Source of the DNA: Paraburkholderia sp. Tr-20389
GTDB lineage: Bacteria > Pseudomonadota > Gammaproteobacteria > Burkholderiales > Burkholderiaceae
Direction of reading: 5' to 3'
DNA length: 64,000 nt
NCBI RefSeq assembly: GCF_017104565.1
Contig: NZ_JAAGPD010000033.1
Location: forward strand, 1 to 64,000
Shown here: in pieces, positions 60,815-64,000 of the stretch
Layout: each line of letters begins with the position of its first letter
How positions within the stretch are numbered: position 1 is the first letter of the stretch
Notes under the pieces: model-generated
Seen by the model: the letters and a program-made list of their open reading frames with translations, nothing else
Database searches by the model: none
What the model was told of the DNA's origin: nothing
Translations under genes and position numbers: made by a program

Positions 60815-62071
60815 TCACACGCATTCCGTCTGAACCTCGCCGCTCTGCACAGGCGCAGCGGCCGATGCGTTCTCGTTGCGCTTGCGGAAGCTCGCCAGCG
60901 TGATGAGGCCGAGAATGGCGAGCACGCTGCCGAACCAGAAGTCGACGGGAATGCCGGCGTGGTCGACGATCGTGCCGCCGACCGACGAGCCCACGGCAAT
61001 CGCCACCTGAATGATGCCGACGAACAGCGCCGAACCCGCTTCGGGCAGATCGGGCGCCGCTTCCTGCATCCACACGCTCACGCACAGCGGAATCGCGCCG
61101 AACGCGACGCCCCACGCAAGCACGACGGCCGTTACGACGGGCGCCATGTCCTTGAGCAGCGGCATGGTCAGCAACGCGATCAGCAGCAGCACCGTCATTG
61201 TCGCAAGCGAGCCCCTGAGCCTGCGCGCAACGAAAGTCGACACCGCGAAGTTCGACACGAAGCCGATGATGCCGAAGCCGAGCAGCACCGCCGTGATCGT
61301 CGACGTGCTGAAATGCGCGTCCTGCAGGAACGGCGCGATATAGGTGTACGACGAGAAATGCGCGCCGAAGATCAGCGCGACCATCAGCAGACTCTTGCGC
61401 GGAAACGGACGGCGCACCAACGTGACGAGATCGGCGAAACGCAATGCTGCTTTCGACGGCAGCGACGGCAGCAGCGCGAACTGCGCAATCAGCGCGACCG
61501 TCACGAGCACCGCTGTCGCGATGAACGACATGCGCCACGACGCGAAGCCCGCGATGAACGTGCCGAGCGGCACGCCGATCACGGTCGCGCAGGTCACGCC
61601 GGCGAGTATCGTCGCGGTCGCGCGTGGTGCTTCGTGCGCTTTCACGAGCCGGCTCGCCGCGGCGAGCGCGAGCGTCCAGAACCCGCCGAGCGCGACGCCG
61701 AGCATCGCGCGGCCCACCAGCATCACGGGAAACGACGGCGCGAATGCCGACAGCAGGTTCGACGCGAGCAGCATCACGGTCAGCAGAATCAGAATCAGCC
61801 GGCGATTCACGCGTCCGGCAGCAAGCATCATCCCCGGCGCGGAAATCGCCGCCATGATGCCGGGAATCGTCACCATGAGGCCGGCTGTTCCCGGCAGCAC
61901 GTCGAAGGTCCGCGCGACGTCCGGCAACAGGCCGACGGGGAGGAATTCCGTCGTCACGAAAGCGAACGCGCCAACCGTTACCGACGCGACCGCGAGCCAT
62001 GCGCGCAACGGCGAAGAGGCGCCGTCGGCGGTGTCTTGCAGGTTGCTCGAAGGAGTGTTCTCGAAGTTCAT
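60815..62071 (-). CDS. MFS efflux transporter, DHA1 type
   Basis: A 418-residue 12-helix transporter. The N-terminus has VTVGAFAFVTTEFLPVGLLP, a pattern of the SotB/NepI/AraJ-like DHA1 exporters. Loop segments are GRVNRRLILILLTVM and GRAMLGVALGGFWTLALAAA. Homologs export sugars, nucleosides or drugs. ATG 62071 is chosen because it gives family length. It is divergent from the tannase-family gene, with a 400-base gap holding two repeated ATTGCA elements. Confidence 0.86.
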   Translation of the reverse strand: MNFENTPSSNLQDTADGASSPLRAWLAVASVTVGAFAFVTTEFLPVGLLPDVARTFDVLPGTAGLMVTIPGIMAAISAPGMMLAAGRVNRRLILILLTVMLLASNLLSAFAPSFPVMLVGRAMLGVALGGFWTLALAAASRLVKAHEAPRATATILAGVTCATVIGVPLGTFIAGFASWRMSFIATAVLVTVALIAQFALLPSLPSKAALRFADLVTLVRRPFPRKSLLMVALIFGAHFSSYTYIAPFLQDAHFSTSTITAVLLGFGIIGFVSNFAVSTFVARRLRGSLATMTVLLLIALLTMPLLKDMAPVVTAVVLAWGVAFGAIPLCVSVWMQEAAPDLPEAGSALFVGIIQVAIAVGSSVGGTIVDHAGIPVDFWFGSVLAILGLITLASFRKRNENASAAAPVQSGEVQTECV

Positions 62072-62471
62072 AGCTGTGCCGGTGTATGGGTGTATCGCTG
62101 GATCGATAGAGCGCGTCACCTTATCACCGCTTTCCGAAATGAGCAGACGGATTGCACAGACCGCGCTGCGCGCGTCAATCCGACCTTTCCCGTACTCCGT
62201 TTCAGGGCACGCGAAAATTCTGCCGCATACCATCAGTGTTTTCCCAGCGTCCCGCCCGTCCGCATGCCCATAAGAAAATCAGATCGGATTGCACGATCTT
62301 TGCAATGATCTCCGTCCCTTACGTTGGCTATCCTGTGCATGCGGCTGGGCTGCGTGCGATGCCGAAACGTTACGGCGCGAGCGCGCCGCCCGGACCGTCC
62401 CTTCCCGTTGCGAGCGGCCGATAAGCACGCCGCATCGCGGCAATCCGACGACAACGACAGGAGACAGACAG
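62072..62471. other. Divergent gap with repeated CGGATTGCAC elements
   Basis: A 400-base region between the exporter and the esterase genes. It contains CGGATTGCAC at 62148-62157 and at 62285-62294, and at the second site this forms a dyad with TGCAAT. There is no convincing gene. Confidence 0.5.
62288..62306. promoter_or_regulatory. Dyad ATTGCA-N7-TGCAAT before the esterase gene
   Basis: Perfect six-base arms with a 7-base spacer, a layout compatible with a LysR-type site. The left half is part of a ten-base element repeated 137 bases upstream. No LysR gene lies next to it in the window. Confidence 0.4.
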
Positions 62472-64000
62472 ATGCGTGCGATCTGCAACGCAGGACCGCT
62501 TGCGCCTTCTTCGCCAGCGACGGCCCGCGCCGGGCGCCTGGCAACGCTCATGAAGCATCGATTGATGCGCCACGTACTGACGCTGTTCGCCGTGTTCGTC
62601 TCGTTGATGACGGCGCTCGCGTGGCCGTCGGGCGCGCATGCCGCATCGGGTCTCGCCAATCTGCCCGCCGTGATGCCCGCGATGAATTGCGCGGCCGTCG
62701 CGAGCCTCGATCTCACGGGCGTGACGGACGGCACGGTCACGATCACATCGGCCGTCGTGCTGCCTGCGGGAACGGTGGTCGGCAATCGCACACTGCCTGC
62801 CGCGATGTGCGACGTGAAGGGCACGATCGGACCGGGCGCATCGCTGTTCGAACTGCAACTGCCGACGCAAGGCTGGACACAGCGCTATCTGCAAACAGGC
62901 TGCGGCGGCCTGTGCGGCAACCTCTCGATCAGCGCGCCGATGGCTTCGACCTGCGTGCCCGTCACCAACGGAACGATCGCGATGGCCGCGACCGACATGG
63001 GCCACGAAGGCGGCAACGACGGCTCATGGGCGCTCGATCCGAAGGCCAAGCTGGACTTCGCGTATCGCGGGGAGCACGCGACGGCGCAAGTGGCGAAGGC
63101 GATCATCAACAAGTTCTACGCGCGGCCCGCGAAGTACGCGTATTTCGACGGTTGCTCCGACGGCGGCCGCGAAGCGCTGATGGAAGCGCAGCGCTTTCCG
63201 GACGACTTCGACGGCATCGCGGCCGGTGCGCCCGCCAACGACCTGATCGTGCAGAACACCTTCCATCACGGCTGGGCCGTCGCTGCCAACATCGATCCGA
63301 ACACGGGCAAGTACATTCTGCTCGCGGGCAAGCTGCCGCTGATCCACGCAGCCGTGCTGAAGGCGTGCGACAGCATCGACGGCGTGACGGACGGCGTGGT
63401 CGACCGGCCGCAAGCGTGCCGTTTCGATCCCGCGACGCTGCTGTGCGCGAAGGGGCAGTCGTCCGCGACGTGCCTGTCCGCTGCGGAAGCGGATGTCGTG
63501 CGGAAGATTCATGACGGCGCGACGGACCCGAACGGCGCGCGTCTGGAGCCGTACGTTTCGCGCGAATGGGGTTCGGAGCTGAACTGGAGCCTCTTCGTGC
63601 CCGCGACGGATGCCGGACCTGGCGGCAGCATCAACTTCGTGATGCCGTTCCTGCGCTACCTCGACTACTTCAATGGCTCGAACGCGTCGGCAACATTCGG
63701 CGACCTGAAGTTCACGATCGATGCGTTCCTGAAGACCGTGCCGACGTCGAAATACCTCGCGGCCACCGATCCCGATCTGCAGCCATTCGAGCGCCGTGGC
63801 GGCAAGTTGCTGCTGTGGCATGGACTCGAAGATCAGCACATCTCGCCGCGTTCGACGATCGAGTACTACACGCAGATGAAGAACGTGATGGGCAGCGATC
63901 GTGTCGACAGCTTCGCGAAGCTTTATCTCTTCCCGGGCGTCGCGCATTGCGGCGGCGGAGACGGTCCGAACACGTTCGACATTCTGACGCCGCTGATGTC
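62472..64000 (+). CDS. Tannase/feruloyl esterase family protein (3' end outside window)
   Basis: At least 509 residues, cut by the window end. A 26-residue leader precedes a signal peptide (MKHRLMRHVLTLFAVFVSLM, then TALAWPSGAHA); AGGAG eight bases upstream supports ATG 62472, though a start at 62550 is possible. The alpha/beta hydrolase motifs are the nucleophile serine in YFDGCSDGGREALMEAQRFP, the aspartate in LLWHGLEDQHISP and the histidine in FPGVAHCGGG. Two cysteines (TGCGG, GCSDGG) may bridge as in tannases. It is a secreted esterase for plant phenolic esters or aromatic compounds (inference). Confidence 0.9.
   Translation, partial: MRAICNAGPLAPSSPATARAGRLATLMKHRLMRHVLTLFAVFVSLMTALAWPSGAHAASGLANLPAVMPAMNCAAVASLDLTGVTDGTVTITSAVVLPAGTVVGNRTLPAAMCDVKGTIGPGASLFELQLPTQGWTQRYLQTGCGGLCGNLSISAPMASTCVPVTNGTIAMAATDMGHEGGNDGSWALDPKAKLDFAYRGEHATAQVAKAIINKFYARPAKYAYFDGCSDGGREALMEAQRFPDDFDGIAAGAPANDLIVQNTFHHGWAVAANIDPNTGKYILLAGKLPLIHAAVLKACDSIDGVTDGVVDRPQACRFDPATLLCAKGQSSATCLSAAEADVVRKIHDGATDPNGARLEPYVSREWGSELNWSLFVPATDAGPGGSINFVMPFLRYLDYFNGSNASATFGDLKFTIDAFLKTVPTSKYLAATDPDLQPFERRGGKLLLWHGLEDQHISPRSTIEYYTQMKNVMGSDRVDSFAKLYLFPGVAHCGGGDGPNTFDILTPLM

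Noticed and set aside
1-64000. CRISPR arrays, insertion sequences, prophage or integrase genes, tRNA genes
   Set aside because: I saw no repeat-spacer pattern, transposase motif, integrase motif or tRNA-like cloverleaf, although weak or partial ones could have been missed by eye.

Overview
The window looks like a chromosomal segment of a Burkholderiaceae member, most likely a Paraburkholderia or Caballeronia type (inference). It is GC-rich and opens inside the 3' end of a beta-proteobacterial 5S rRNA. It then runs through LysR, LacI and AraC regulated catabolic operons of the kind common in that family. No tRNA gene, insertion sequence, prophage or CRISPR array was seen.

Region 1 (1-11.2 kb). 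The tail of an rRNA operon and its terminator are followed by an O-methyltransferase, an ECF sigma factor with a small membrane protein, and a LysR/short-chain dehydrogenase pair. Next comes a catabolic block: an orphan amino-acid-type binding protein with a PhyH dioxygenase, then a GcvA-type LysR gene divergent from a VanA-like Rieske oxygenase, its VanB-like reductase and a DUF2817 peptidase-like protein. Two copies of the same dyad, TTTAGA-N3-TCTAAA, sit upstream of the two operons and suggest one regulon.

Region 2 (10-18.8 kb). A LacI regulator and a MaoC dehydratase face a tightly overlapping operon: CoA-transferase, shikimate-dehydrogenase-like protein, EthD-like protein, FAH hydrolase and MFS transporter. 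Two operator-like AACCGGTT dyads lie in the divergent gap. A VOC-family protein and what may be a frame-broken small gene follow.

Region 3 (18.8-24.1 kb). This holds a drug-efflux type MFS protein, a cupin, small hypothetical genes, a membrane-anchored protein with 14 SDS22-like leucine-rich repeats, and a ferredoxin-NADP reductase of the thioredoxin-reductase-like type.

Region 4 (24.1-49.6 kb). A large polysaccharide locus of the Wzx/Wzy type. It has two paralogous Tat-exported lipoproteins with a glycosidase-like domain, a glycosyltransferase fused to a receiver-like domain, two paralogous DJ-1/AraC regulators, a TupA-like ATP-grasp protein, a BY-kinase/chain-length protein, three further glycosyltransferases, a GH39/PslG-like hydrolase, a flippase, a PAP2 phosphatase, a Wzy/ligase, ManC and a WcaJ-type initiating transferase. 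No Wza exporter or low-molecular-weight tyrosine phosphatase was found here, so export must be completed from elsewhere. Several long gaps carry inverted repeats that look regulatory.

Region 5 (49.7-64 kb). A lipoprotein with a duplicated domain and a histidine-rich second copy is followed by a FecR-OmpA-CHASE2 operon, a LysR/MFS pair, NudC, a subtilisin-like protease preceded by a small protein resembling its own prodomain, a 59-residue membrane protein, another MFS exporter, and a tannase/feruloyl-esterase family gene cut by the window end.
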